A DNA stretch of 64,000 bases from an uncultured Dehalococcoidia bacterium (GTDB taxonomy: Bacteria > Chloroflexota > Dehalococcoidia > Lucifugimonadales > Australimonadaceae), in assembly GCA_958295525.1 (NCBI GenBank), contig OY282355.1, positions 462,260-526,259 of the forward strand, given 5' to 3'. The notes under the pieces were generated by a model. It did not search any database. It was not told where the DNA came from and worked only from the letters and a program-made list of their open reading frames with translations. Of the stretch, positions 32,301-41,268 are shown piece after piece (position 1 is the stretch's first letter; every line of letters starts with the position of its first letter). The position numbers and the translations under genes were made by a program.

Positions 32301-33407
32301 CTACGCCCGGCTGGGAATGAACTCCCCCATCCGCGACTTGAGGCCGCGCTTGGCCAGTTCCGCCTCGAACAGTTCGTGGATGCGCGGATCCTCGTCTTCG
32401 TACTCGATCTGCATCCCCCCGGCCTTCTCCGACTTGTCCATATTCTCGTAGTTCCACATCTTGGACTCGAGAACGGGGTAGCGCGCCCCGCCGAAGTCGA
32501 ACACGAGGTAGCGCGACTGCCCGGGCGAGACGTTGAAATGCTGGTGATACGTCGGGCCGTCCGGCGGAGCGTAGAGCGTGCCGGGCTTCCAATCCACGCG
32601 CACGGTGTCCACGGGGTTTTCGCCGTCCTTCCAGAGAAGCGAGTAGCCCTCGCCCGTTACGCAGAAGATGTGCGCGCCCGCGTTGTGGGCGTGCGCCTTC
32701 TTGTAGGTGCCCTCGAAGAACTGCGAGATGTGGCAGTGCATCGAGGAGTCGCCCAGCAAGAACTGAATGTTGTTGCCCGCCGCGCCGCGCGCGACCCACG
32801 GCGGCAGTTCGAAGTTGACCAGTTCCGGCACGAAGTTCGTCTCCCACTGGTGCCGCCCGGGCTTCACCTGCCGGAACTCGCCCTCGCCCTCGAAGTACTT
32901 CTCGGCGGCCATCCGCTCAGGGAACTGGAAGGAGTTGCCGTAGATGAAATCCCGGTTGCGGAATACGTTGAAGATGACCGGCAGATCGGTCACCGCCGCG
33001 AGGCGCGCGGGCTCCGTCCCCGACCCGTTGAATATCTGATGCTTGGCGTTCAGCGGAATGGCGAAGATCGCGCTCGGCCCCCACTCGAACGAGTACTTGC
33101 GCCCGTCGGGGCGCTCGATGACGGTCGACCCGCGCCCGGAGACGACGTGAATCAACTCGTCGTGCATGTGCTGCTCGGGCTTCAGTTCCCCGCCCGGGGG
33201 GATCTCCACGACGTAGGCGGAGAGGTAGTCGCTCTTCCCCGCGACGTGGACGTACGTCCCAAGCCCGCCGAGCCGCTCCCACGGCTCCACCGGCACGGCG
33301 CGGCAGTCCACGGCGTAGCCCTCGAAAACGGGAACGCCCTCCTCCTTCAGGAAGTCGCGGTAGGGGAAGACCCCGTAATACGGGTTGAACTCAACGTCGT
33401 CGCCCAT
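32301..33407 (-). CDS. Bicupin protein
   Basis: A 368-residue two-cupin protein related to the gene at 19240-20403. The N-terminal cupin retains the metal ligands (QHMHDELIHVVSGRG), and so does the C-terminal cupin (GTYKKAHAHNAGAHIF and YHQHFNVS). Bicupins of this type include gentisate-dioxygenase-like enzymes, but the substrate is unknown. It is divergent from the dehydrogenase cluster that starts 112 bases away. Confidence 0.75.
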   Translation of the reverse strand: MGDDVEFNPYYGVFPYRDFLKEEGVPVFEGYAVDCRAVPVEPWERLGGLGTYVHVAGKSDYLSAYVVEIPPGGELKPEQHMHDELIHVVSGRGSTVIERPDGRKYSFEWGPSAIFAIPLNAKHQIFNGSGTEPARLAAVTDLPVIFNVFRNRDFIYGNSFQFPERMAAEKYFEGEGEFRQVKPGRHQWETNFVPELVNFELPPWVARGAAGNNIQFLLGDSSMHCHISQFFEGTYKKAHAHNAGAHIFCVTGEGYSLLWKDGENPVDTVRVDWKPGTLYAPPDGPTYHQHFNVSPGQSRYLVFDFGGARYPVLESKMWNYENMDKSEKAGGMQIEYEDEDPRIHELFEAELAKRGLKSRMGEFIPSRA

Positions 33408-33518
33408 AACATCTCCGGCAAGGGTCAGGATGGCGCGGAGGTTACACCATCGGGCGGCGGGGCGCTAGCATAGAGGGAGCGTTGCGCTTCGCTCAACGGC
33501 GCGCGGGGGCGAAAATTC

Positions 33519-35690
33519 GTGTCTGAGACAAATCATCGTCAACTGCGGAGGACGCCGGCGCGCTTATTTCGTTGGTCGCTGGCGGCGGCGCTGGGCTTCG
33601 CGGCCATTGCCGCCGTTGCTTGCTCCGGCGCTCCGCCCACTCCCACCGCCGCGCCGCCGCCTACCCCCACGCCGTCGCCCACTCCCACCGCCGCGCCATC
33701 GCCTACTCCTGCCGCCGCGCCATCGCCTACTCCTACGCTCACGCCTACCCCCGCGCCTACGCTGTCGGCCGACGCCACGCCTGCCCCAACCCCTACGCCG
33801 AGGATCATAGCCTCGCTCGCCACGCCCGCAGACGTTGCGGTGGACGCCGCCGACAGACGGCTCGCCGTATCGTGGAGCCCGGTCGAAGGCGCGACGGGCT
33901 ACAAAGTCGCGGCCAGGCTGAAGAACGGCGTCGAACCGTTCGCGTGGACGGAATACGAGGCGGCGTCTCCCCCGTACGTCTTTACGGACAATTGGGCGGC
34001 GATGAGCGGGCTGGAGTACGAGGTTCGCGCCGCCTCCGTCAGCGCCGAAGGGCAGTCCGAATGGTCTGCCCCGGTTGCCGTGACGGCCCCTGAACTCCGC
34101 CAAGCCCCGGCCGGCGCACTTCATATTCGCCATCGCAAGGATTCGCTCGTGGTGGGCGACCTGTTGGGTGTTAGCGTGTTCGACCAGCGGCCGCTCACTC
34201 GCAGATCGCGGTACGTTTGGTCCGTATGCGGCGCGGACGGGGCGGAATGCGAACTATTGCCTCTTGTTGACCGCCTGTCTTACTCGCTCTTCGTTCCCGC
34301 CGCGGCGCGCGGGAAGCGCGTGCGGGTTCAGGTGGACTACGACAAAGACGGCGCGTCCTTCACCGCAACTGCGGTCGTGGGAGACATCAGCCCCGACGGG
34401 CCGACCGTGAACTTGCCTGCGGGGTGCGAGGAAGCGGAGCCGCCCACCGGCGCGGACAAGTTCACGCCAGGCGACGATCTCGCTACGCATCTGCTCCTGC
34501 TGGAGTCGAAATCGGTTCCTGTCGAGTGGGACGATGCGCTCGGCGGAGCGGTTGAGCCTCTGTGCAACGACCTGTTGGTCGTGACGCCGTGGGGAAGAAT
34601 AGCCCTCGCGCGTCCGAACGGGGACGTGGAGCCGGTTGAGGGGCAAGTTCCGATGAACTTGGAAGCCCTGCTGTCGCAGCCGGACCTAGCAACCCTCAGC
34701 CCCGACAGGTTCCGCGTCGCCGACGCACTGCTCAAGCAGCATACGGAAGAACGCTGGGAGTTGTTCGTCACGCATCACTATTTCACAGGGGAGTGCAACC
34801 TGTTCCGTTTATCCGCCACGACGATTCTTTTGGAAAGCGGGACGCCTTCCGTATCGCCGTCATGGAGAACGGTCTTTGACGCTGATCCTTGCTTGCCTCC
34901 TTATGACTTCAGAGGGGATCGGGCCGGCGGCAGAATCTTGACGGACGGCCCCGACCATCTGTTGGTCGTGGTCGGCGACCACGGCTGGATACAGACGGGC
35001 ACGGAGACCGATGCGGAGACTGGCGAGAACAGGCAAGTTTGGGCCGCTCAGGATCCGAACTCGCACTTGGGCAAACTCGTTCGGATCGCAATCGAGGCGG
35101 GAGAAGCGGATATGCTTGCTCTCGGTCTTCGGAATCCGCAAGGTTTCGCGCGAGACGGCAACGGCAACCTATGGGCGACGGAGCACGGGCCCCGAGGCGG
35201 AGACGAACTGAACATCCTCGAACCCGGCGCCAACTACGGCTGGCCCATTGTAAGTTATGGGGCGCCATACGTCAGATACATCCCTTTCTCTGAAAGAGAG
35301 ACATTAGGCGCGCATGAAGGCTTCGCCAAGCCCCGCTTCACTTGGGTTCCTTCCATCGCCGTTTCGGCCGTCGCAGTGAACGACAAGCAATGGTTCCCTC
35401 TATGGAGAGACGACTTGCTCATCGGTTCGCTGGGGCATCCCGAACTCGGGCGCTCGCTCTTCCGTGTCCGGCTCGACGGAACGGACGTTCAGTACGTTGA
35501 GCGCATTGAGGTGGGCTACCGCGTCCGTGACCTGACCTATATGCCGGATGGACGCATAGCCCTGCTCGCCGACGAGGGCCGCGTCCACTTCATAAGCCCC
35601 TCCTATGAGCCTTGCAACGACCGGACGGAGGAACGGAGGCGCCGGGAGTTCCTCATCTACGCGATCGCCTGCGGCGCCATAGGGCGCTAG
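33519..35690 (+). CDS. PQQ-type sugar dehydrogenase lipoprotein, copy 1 (no heme domain)
   Basis: A 723-residue lipoprotein. The signal peptide ends in AAVACS (lipobox), then a Pro/Thr/Ala linker, a fibronectin type III domain ([20 protein letters not shown]) and an Ig-like region. A C-terminal soluble PQQ sugar-dehydrogenase propeller follows, with VVGDHG, GLRNPQG, TEHGPRGGDELN and NYGWPIVSYG. Such enzymes oxidise aldoses in the periplasm using PQQ. It ends without the cytochrome domain found in copies 2 and 4. The start is a GTG at 33519. A block from about 34740 to 35130 is nearly identical in DNA to copy 2. Confidence 0.85.
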   Translation: MSETNHRQLRRTPARLFRWSLAAALGFAAIAAVACSGAPPTPTAAPPPTPTPSPTPTAAPSPTPAAAPSPTPTLTPTPAPTLSADATPAPTPTPRIIASLATPADVAVDAADRRLAVSWSPVEGATGYKVAARLKNGVEPFAWTEYEAASPPYVFTDNWAAMSGLEYEVRAASVSAEGQSEWSAPVAVTAPELRQAPAGALHIRHRKDSLVVGDLLGVSVFDQRPLTRRSRYVWSVCGADGAECELLPLVDRLSYSLFVPAAARGKRVRVQVDYDKDGASFTATAVVGDISPDGPTVNLPAGCEEAEPPTGADKFTPGDDLATHLLLLESKSVPVEWDDALGGAVEPLCNDLLVVTPWGRIALARPNGDVEPVEGQVPMNLEALLSQPDLATLSPDRFRVADALLKQHTEERWELFVTHHYFTGECNLFRLSATTILLESGTPSVSPSWRTVFDADPCLPPYDFRGDRAGGRILTDGPDHLLVVVGDHGWIQTGTETDAETGENRQVWAAQDPNSHLGKLVRIAIEAGEADMLALGLRNPQGFARDGNGNLWATEHGPRGGDELNILEPGANYGWPIVSYGAPYVRYIPFSERETLGAHEGFAKPRFTWVPSIAVSAVAVNDKQWFPLWRDDLLIGSLGHPELGRSLFRVRLDGTDVQYVERIEVGYRVRDLTYMPDGRIALLADEGRVHFISPSYEPCNDRTEERRRREFLIYAIACGAIGR

Positions 35691-35724
35691 AATGGCGGCG
35701 CGGCGCTCATCGCCCTATGAGCGC
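35689..35724 (+). promoter_or_regulatory. Conserved leader of copy 2: TAGAAT and palindrome
   Basis: TAGAAT at 35689-35694 overlaps the stop of copy 1. It is followed by the palindrome GCGCTCAT-CGCCCT-ATGAGCGC (35703-35724). The same leader precedes copies 3 and 4. The usual TTGATC -35 is absent here because coding sequence of copy 1 occupies that position. Confidence 0.5.
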
Positions 35725-35783
35725 GCTTTGGGCGGCAAGGCATTGCGTTGCATCAAATAGAACATTTGCACCAGGGGGTAACC

Positions 35784-38552
35784 ATGCTCCTCCGGCGGCG
35801 CGGGGGGCGCGCGTTCCGTTCTTGGCCGCTCGCCGCCGTGCTTGGACTCGCCGCCATTGCCGCCGCCGCTTGCTCCGGCGCTCCGCCTACTGCTACGCCA
35901 TCGCTTTCGCCTACGCTTGCTGCTACGCCTACGCAAACCGCCACGCCATCGCCAACTCCTGCCCCTACGCTCACGCCTACTCCCACTGCTACGCCTACGC
36001 AAACCGCCACGCCATCGCCAACTCCTGCCCCTACGCTCACGCCTACTCCTACTGCTACGCCTACGCAAACCGCCACGCCATCGCCAACTCCTGCCCCTAC
36101 GCTCACGCCTACTCCTACAGCTACACCTACGCCAACCGCCACGCCGCCGCCTACGCCTACTCCCACCGCCGCGCCTACGCCGTCGGCCGACGCCACGCCT
36201 GCCCCAAGGCCCACGCCGAGGATCACAGCCTCGCTCGCGCCGCCCTCCGACGTCGCTGTGGACGCCGCCGACAGACGGCTCGTGGTCTCGTGGAGCATTG
36301 TCGAAGGCGCGACGGGCTACAAAATCGCGGCCAGGCTGAAGAACGGCGTCGAACCCTTCGCGTGGACGGAATATGATGCGGAGTCCTCGCCTTACGCCGT
36401 CACGGATGGGTGGGCGGCGATGAGCGGGCTGGAGTACGAAGTTCGCGCCGCCTCCGTCAGCGCCGAAGGGCAGTCCGAATGGTCGCCTCCGGTTGCGGTG
36501 ACGGCCCCTGAACTTCGCCCTGCCCCGCCCAACGCAATTCAGGTTGGCTCCGATGGCCCATACGTGGTGGGAGACTTTATGCGGGTCGGCGTAGGCAACC
36601 AACGGCCGTTCACTCGCAGATCGCAGTACGTTTGGTCCGCATGCGGCCCGGACGGGCGCGAATGCGAATTGCTGCCTCTGGTTGCCCCCGCGTCGTATCT
36701 CTACATCGTCCCCGCTGCGGCGCGCGGGAAGCGCGTGCAGGTTCAAGTGGACTACGACAAGGACGGCGCGTCCCTCACCGCAACTGCGGCGCTAGGGGTT
36801 GTGAGCGCCGATGCGCCCTCCCGGTTTCCGGAGCTCCCTGCTCCCGTGCTCCCTACTCCCGCGCTCCCGCCTGGGTGCGAAGAAGCGGAGCCGCTCTCCG
36901 TCGAGGACGTGTTCGAAACAGGCGACCCCCTCGCGACGCATCTGCATCATTTGGAATCGAAATCGGCTCCGCTCGAGTGGGACGCGGGGAAGGGCGGGGC
37001 CGTCGAGCCGTTGTGCAACGACCTGCTGGTCGTGACGCCGTGGGGCGGAATAATGCTCGTCCGCGCCAACGGAGACGTGGAGCGGATCGAAGAACAAGTC
37101 CCCATGGGCTTGGAGCAACTCCGGGCCTTCTCCGACACGTTCCGCGTCGCCGACACCTTGCTCAAACAGCATTCGGAAGAGCGCTGGGAGTTGTTCGTCA
37201 CGCATCACTATTTCACAGGGGAGTGCAACCTGTTCCGTTTATCATCCACGACGATTCTTTTGGAAAGCGGGACGCCTTCCGTATCGCCGTCGTGGAGAAC
37301 GGTCTTTGACGCTGAGCCTTGCTTGCCTCCTTATGACTTTAGAGGGGATCGGGCCGGCGGCAGAATCTTGACGGACGGCCCCGACCATCTGTTGGTCGTG
37401 GTCGGCGACCACGGCTGGATACAGACGGGCACAGAGACCGATGCGGAGACTGGCGAGAACAGGCAAGTTTGGGCTGCTCAGGATCCGAACTCGCATTTGG
37501 GCAAACTCGTTCGGATTGCAATCGAGGCGGGAGAAGCGGAGATACTGGCCTTTGGTCTCCGCAATCCACAGGGGTTCGCGCGGGACGCCGACGGCAATCT
37601 GTGGGAGACGGAGCACGGGCCCCAAGGCGGCGACGAATTGAACCTGCTGGAGCCCGGCGCAAACTACAGCTATCCTTCCGTAAGTTATGGAGTCAAATAC
37701 GGAGGAATCGTCAATGCGCCGGAAGACGAGGACGTCGGCAAGCATGAAGCCTTCGCCCTGCCTCGCTTCGCATGGGTTCCCTCCATAGCAACCTCCAGCC
37801 TTATTGTGAACGACGAGCGCTGGTTCCCCCTATGGGAAGACGACCTGCTCATTGGTTCGTTGAGCGGAGCCTCGGGAGGAGACTACGGCCGCTCGCTTTT
37901 TCGCGTCCGGCGCGTTGGAACAGACGTCCAGTACGTGGAGCGCATCAAGGTCGGCTACCGCATCCGCGATCTGACCCAGATGCCGGACGGACGCATAGCC
38001 CTGCTCGCCGACGAGGGCCGCGTCCACTTCATTACCCGATCAGAGGAGTATTGCGACGAAAGGTCGCGCCGGCTCCGGCTCGTCTACTCAGTCGGCTGCG
38101 GCCCCATCCCCGCGAACGCCGCCCCCGAGGATGACGCCCCAAGCGATGACACGCCGAACCCAGGAGGCGGCGCGGAGCCCGCTCCCGCCGACGGCGGGGA
38201 CGCGGACGCCACAGCCGACGGCGGGAATGGGGATGCGGACGCGGACGCGGCGGCCGGCGGCGAGCAACTGTACGCAACGGAGTGCGCCGCCTGCCACAGA
38301 CTCGACGCCGAGGAGCACGGGATAGGCCCGCATCTCGTCGGCGTTATCGGGCGGAGCGTTGGGCAGGTCGAGGGTTGGAATCTCTCAGAGGCGCTGCGCT
38401 CGCTCGGCGGCGTATGGACGCGGGAGAGCCTCGCGCAATTCCTCGCGGATCCCCAGGGGTTCGCGCCGGGGACGACGATGGGATCGCAGGGGTTCTCCGA
38501 ATCGGAGGCGGGCGCCATCGCGGATTACATCGCCGGTCTGCGCGGCGAGTAG
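35784..38552 (+). CDS. PQQ-type sugar dehydrogenase lipoprotein with cytochrome c domain, copy 2
   Basis: A 922-residue lipoprotein with lipobox AAAACS, a Pro/Thr linker containing a 22-residue repeat in triplicate, a fibronectin type III domain, the PQQ propeller ([25 protein letters not shown]) and a Gly/Ala/Asp linker. It ends in a cytochrome c domain with the heme motif CAACH ([20 protein letters not shown]) and a C-terminal axial-ligand region around [12 protein letters not shown]. Electrons from sugar oxidation could pass directly to this heme. The ATG at 35784 has AGGGGG before it and is conserved in copies 3 and 4. Confidence 0.88.
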   Translation: MLLRRRGGRAFRSWPLAAVLGLAAIAAAACSGAPPTATPSLSPTLAATPTQTATPSPTPAPTLTPTPTATPTQTATPSPTPAPTLTPTPTATPTQTATPSPTPAPTLTPTPTATPTPTATPPPTPTPTAAPTPSADATPAPRPTPRITASLAPPSDVAVDAADRRLVVSWSIVEGATGYKIAARLKNGVEPFAWTEYDAESSPYAVTDGWAAMSGLEYEVRAASVSAEGQSEWSPPVAVTAPELRPAPPNAIQVGSDGPYVVGDFMRVGVGNQRPFTRRSQYVWSACGPDGRECELLPLVAPASYLYIVPAAARGKRVQVQVDYDKDGASLTATAALGVVSADAPSRFPELPAPVLPTPALPPGCEEAEPLSVEDVFETGDPLATHLHHLESKSAPLEWDAGKGGAVEPLCNDLLVVTPWGGIMLVRANGDVERIEEQVPMGLEQLRAFSDTFRVADTLLKQHSEERWELFVTHHYFTGECNLFRLSSTTILLESGTPSVSPSWRTVFDAEPCLPPYDFRGDRAGGRILTDGPDHLLVVVGDHGWIQTGTETDAETGENRQVWAAQDPNSHLGKLVRIAIEAGEAEILAFGLRNPQGFARDADGNLWETEHGPQGGDELNLLEPGANYSYPSVSYGVKYGGIVNAPEDEDVGKHEAFALPRFAWVPSIATSSLIVNDERWFPLWEDDLLIGSLSGASGGDYGRSLFRVRRVGTDVQYVERIKVGYRIRDLTQMPDGRIALLADEGRVHFITRSEEYCDERSRRLRLVYSVGCGPIPANAAPEDDAPSDDTPNPGGGAEPAPADGGDADATADGGNGDADADAAAGGEQLYATECAACHRLDAEEHGIGPHLVGVIGRSVGQVEGWNLSEALRSLGGVWTRESLAQFLADPQGFAPGTTMGSQGFSESEAGAIADYIAGLRGE
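35922..36119 (+). repeat. 66-bp tandem repeat in the linker of copy 2
   Basis: Three exact-length 66-base units start at 35922, 35988 and 36054 and encode the 22-residue unit [20 protein letters not shown] plus two residues. Only one such unit is present in copy 3. The linker length is therefore changing by slippage or unequal exchange. Confidence 0.85.
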
Positions 38553-38648
38553 GCGCAACCGGCGCCTCGCCTCGCCATCGCTTGCGCGGCACGCCGGACG
38601 CGGCTAGGTCTCCAAGCGGCGGCAGCGCGGAGCCGCGACGCTCAGCGT

Positions 38649-38679
38649 TTGATCCACATACGGCAAAGAGCGCTAGAAT
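38649..38679 (+). promoter_or_regulatory. Promoter of copy 3
   Basis: TTGATC at 38649-38654 and TAGAAT at 38674-38679 with a 19-base spacer. The palindrome GCGCTCAT-CGCCCT-ATGAGCGC follows at 38689-38710. The arrangement is repeated before copy 4. Confidence 0.5.
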
Positions 38680-38771
38680 GGCGGCGCGGCGCTCATCGCC
38701 CTATGAGCGCGCTTGGGCGGCAAGGTATTTCCCGTTTGCATAAAATAGAGCATTTGCACCAGGGGATAACC

Positions 38772-41033
38772 ATGCTCCTCCGGCGGCGCGGCGGGCGCGC
38801 GTTCCATTCTTGGCCGCTCGCCGCCGCGCTTGGGCTCGCCGCCGTCGCCGCCGCAGCGTGCTCCGGCGCTCCGCCTACTGCTACGCCATCGCTTTCGCCT
38901 ACGCTTGCTCCCACTGCTACGCCTACGCCAACCGCCGCGCCTACGCCGTCGGCTGACGCCACCCCTGCCCCCACGCCGACGCCGAGGATCATAGCCTCGC
39001 TCGCGCCGCCCTCCGGCGTCGCCGTGGACGCCGCCGACAGAAGCCTCGCGGTCTCGTGGAGCATAGTCGAGGGCGCGACGGGCTACAAAATCGCGGCCAG
39101 GCTGAAGAACGGCATCGAACCCTTCGCTTGGACGGAATACGAGGCGGAGTCTCCGCCCTACGAGATCCCGGATGGGTGGGCGGCGATGAGCGGGCTGGAG
39201 TACGAGGTTCGCGCCGCCTCCGTCAACGCCGACGGACAGTCCGTATGGTCGCCCCTGGTTGCCGCGACGGCCCCTGAACTTCGCCCTGCCCCGCTCAACG
39301 CAATTCATATTGGCTCCGATGGCCCGTACGTGGTGGGAGACCTTATGCGGGTCGACGTAAACGACCAACGGCCGTTCGCCCGCAGGTCGCCTTTCCTGTG
39401 GTCCGTATGCGGCGCGGATGGATCGGAATGCGAACTACTGCCCCTCGTTTCGTCCCCAACCTCTATCTACTTGGCTGGCGAATCCGCGCGCGGGAAGCGC
39501 GTGCAGGTTCAAGTGGACTACGATAAGGACGGCGCGTCCCTCACCGCAACTGCGGCGCTAGGGGTTGTGAGCGCCGACGCCCCCTCCCGGTTTCGGGAGC
39601 TCCCTGCTCCCGTGCTCCCTACTCCAGTGCTCCCGCCCGGGTGCGAAGAAGCGGAGCCGCTCTCCGGCGAGGATGTGTTCGAAACGGGCGACCCCCTCGC
39701 GACGCATCTGCACTATCTGGAATCGAAATCGGCTCCACTCAGGTGGGATGCGGGGAAGGGCGGGGCCATCGAACCGCTGTGCAACGACCTGCTCGTCGTG
39801 ACGCCGTGGGGCAGGGTCATGCTCGCGCGTTCGAACGGAAGCGTGGAGCCGGTTGAGGGGCAAGTTCCGATGAACTTGGAAGGACTGCAATCGCACACTG
39901 ACAGCGCAGACTTTCGCCCTGACAGATTCCGCGTCGCCGATATCTTGCTCAAACAGCATTCGGAAGAGCGATGGGAGTTGTTCGTCACGCATCATTACTT
40001 CACGGGAGAGTGCATTAGGTTCCGGTTGTCCTCTACGACGGCGTTCCTTGACGGCGCATCCGTTTCCGTGTCGCCGTCGTGGAGGACGATATTCGATGCG
40101 GAACCTTGCATGGATCCCACATACTCGGGGGGACTTGGGGCGGGCGGGAGCATGTTGACGGACGGCCCCGACCACTTATTGGTCGTAGTGGGTGACCATG
40201 GCCAATTTGAAGCGCCTCAGAACCCCGACTCGCACTTGGGCAAACTCATCCGCGTCGCAATCGAATCCGGAGACGCGGAGATACTGGCCTTCGGCCTCCG
40301 CAATCCGCAAGGACTCGCAAGAGACGCCGACGGCAACCTCTGGGAGACGGAGCACGGGCCTCAAGGCGGCGACGAACTGAACCTGCTGGAGCCCGGCGCC
40401 AACTACGGCTATCCTTCCGTAAGTTACGGAGTCGACTACGGAGGATTCATCAATGTGCCGGTAGACGAGGCCGCGTCCGTCGGCGAGCATAAAGCCTTCG
40501 CCCTGCCTCGCTTCGCATGGGTTCCCTCCGTAGCAACCACCAGCCTTATTGTGAATGACGAGCGATGGTTCCCCCTGTGGCAAGACGACTTGCTCATTAG
40601 TTCGCTGGGAGGAGACTCCAACGGACGCTCGCTCTTTCGAGTCCGGCGTGTTGGAATAGACGTCCAGTACGTGGAGCGCATCAAGGTCGGCTACCGCATC
40701 CGCGACCTGGCCCAGATGCCGGACGGACGCATCGCCTTGCTCGCCGACGGAGGCCGCGTCCACTTCCTCGCCCGATCAGAGGAGTATTGCGACGAAAGGT
40801 CGCGCCGGATCCTGCGCGTCTACGCAGTCGGTTGCGGCCCCATCCCCCCGAACGCCGCCCCCGAGGATGACGCCCCAAGCGATGACGCGCCGAACTCAGG
40901 CGGCGGCGCGGAGCCCGCTCCCGCGGATCCGCAGGGGTTCGCGCCGGGGACGACGATGGGTTCGCAGGGGCTCTCCGAATCGGAGGCGGGCGCCATCGCG
41001 GACTACGTCGCCGGTCTGCCTGCGCGGGAATGA
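38772..41033 (+). CDS. PQQ-type sugar dehydrogenase lipoprotein, copy 3, cytochrome domain deleted
   Basis: A 753-residue lipoprotein (lipobox AAAACS), with short linker, fibronectin type III domain and PQQ propeller ([25 protein letters not shown]). After EPAPAD it joins directly, in frame, to [12 protein letters not shown], the last part of the cytochrome domain of copy 2. The heme motif CAACH is missing. The last residues GLPARE and the stop come from a palindromic repeat element. It can probably oxidise sugar but cannot carry heme. Confidence 0.85.
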   Translation: MLLRRRGGRAFHSWPLAAALGLAAVAAAACSGAPPTATPSLSPTLAPTATPTPTAAPTPSADATPAPTPTPRIIASLAPPSGVAVDAADRSLAVSWSIVEGATGYKIAARLKNGIEPFAWTEYEAESPPYEIPDGWAAMSGLEYEVRAASVNADGQSVWSPLVAATAPELRPAPLNAIHIGSDGPYVVGDLMRVDVNDQRPFARRSPFLWSVCGADGSECELLPLVSSPTSIYLAGESARGKRVQVQVDYDKDGASLTATAALGVVSADAPSRFRELPAPVLPTPVLPPGCEEAEPLSGEDVFETGDPLATHLHYLESKSAPLRWDAGKGGAIEPLCNDLLVVTPWGRVMLARSNGSVEPVEGQVPMNLEGLQSHTDSADFRPDRFRVADILLKQHSEERWELFVTHHYFTGECIRFRLSSTTAFLDGASVSVSPSWRTIFDAEPCMDPTYSGGLGAGGSMLTDGPDHLLVVVGDHGQFEAPQNPDSHLGKLIRVAIESGDAEILAFGLRNPQGLARDADGNLWETEHGPQGGDELNLLEPGANYGYPSVSYGVDYGGFINVPVDEAASVGEHKAFALPRFAWVPSVATTSLIVNDERWFPLWQDDLLISSLGGDSNGRSLFRVRRVGIDVQYVERIKVGYRIRDLAQMPDGRIALLADGGRVHFLARSEEYCDERSRRILRVYAVGCGPIPPNAAPEDDAPSDDAPNSGGGAEPAPADPQGFAPGTTMGSQGLSESEAGAIADYVAGLPARE

Positions 41034-41095
41034 CGGAGCAAGGGGCGAGATTCCCGCCTGCGCGGGAATGACGGAGCAAGGGGCGAGGTTCCCGC
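41020..41095. repeat. Palindromic repeats at the end of copy 3
   Basis: Two or three copies of CCTGCGCGGGAATGACGG and its full palindrome begin inside the last codons of copy 3 and continue downstream to about 41095. They match the palindrome family found elsewhere in the window. Confidence 0.85.
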
Positions 41096-41145
41096 CGGAC
41101 GCGGCTAGGTCTCCAAGCGGCGATAGCGCGGCGCGGCGCCCAGCG

Positions 41146-41176
41146 TTGATCCGCGAACGGCAAAGAGCGCTAGAAT
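41146..41176 (+). promoter_or_regulatory. Promoter of copy 4
   Basis: TTGATC at 41146-41151 and TAGAAT at 41171-41176, again with a 19-base spacer. The following palindrome is partly degraded (GATAAGCGCCCTATGAGCGC). Confidence 0.5.
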
Positions 41177-41268
41177 GGCGGCGCGGGTGATAAGCGCCCT
41201 ATGAGCGCGCTGCGGGCGGCAAAGGGGGTCCGTTGCATAAAATAGAGCATTTGCACCAGGGGGTAACC

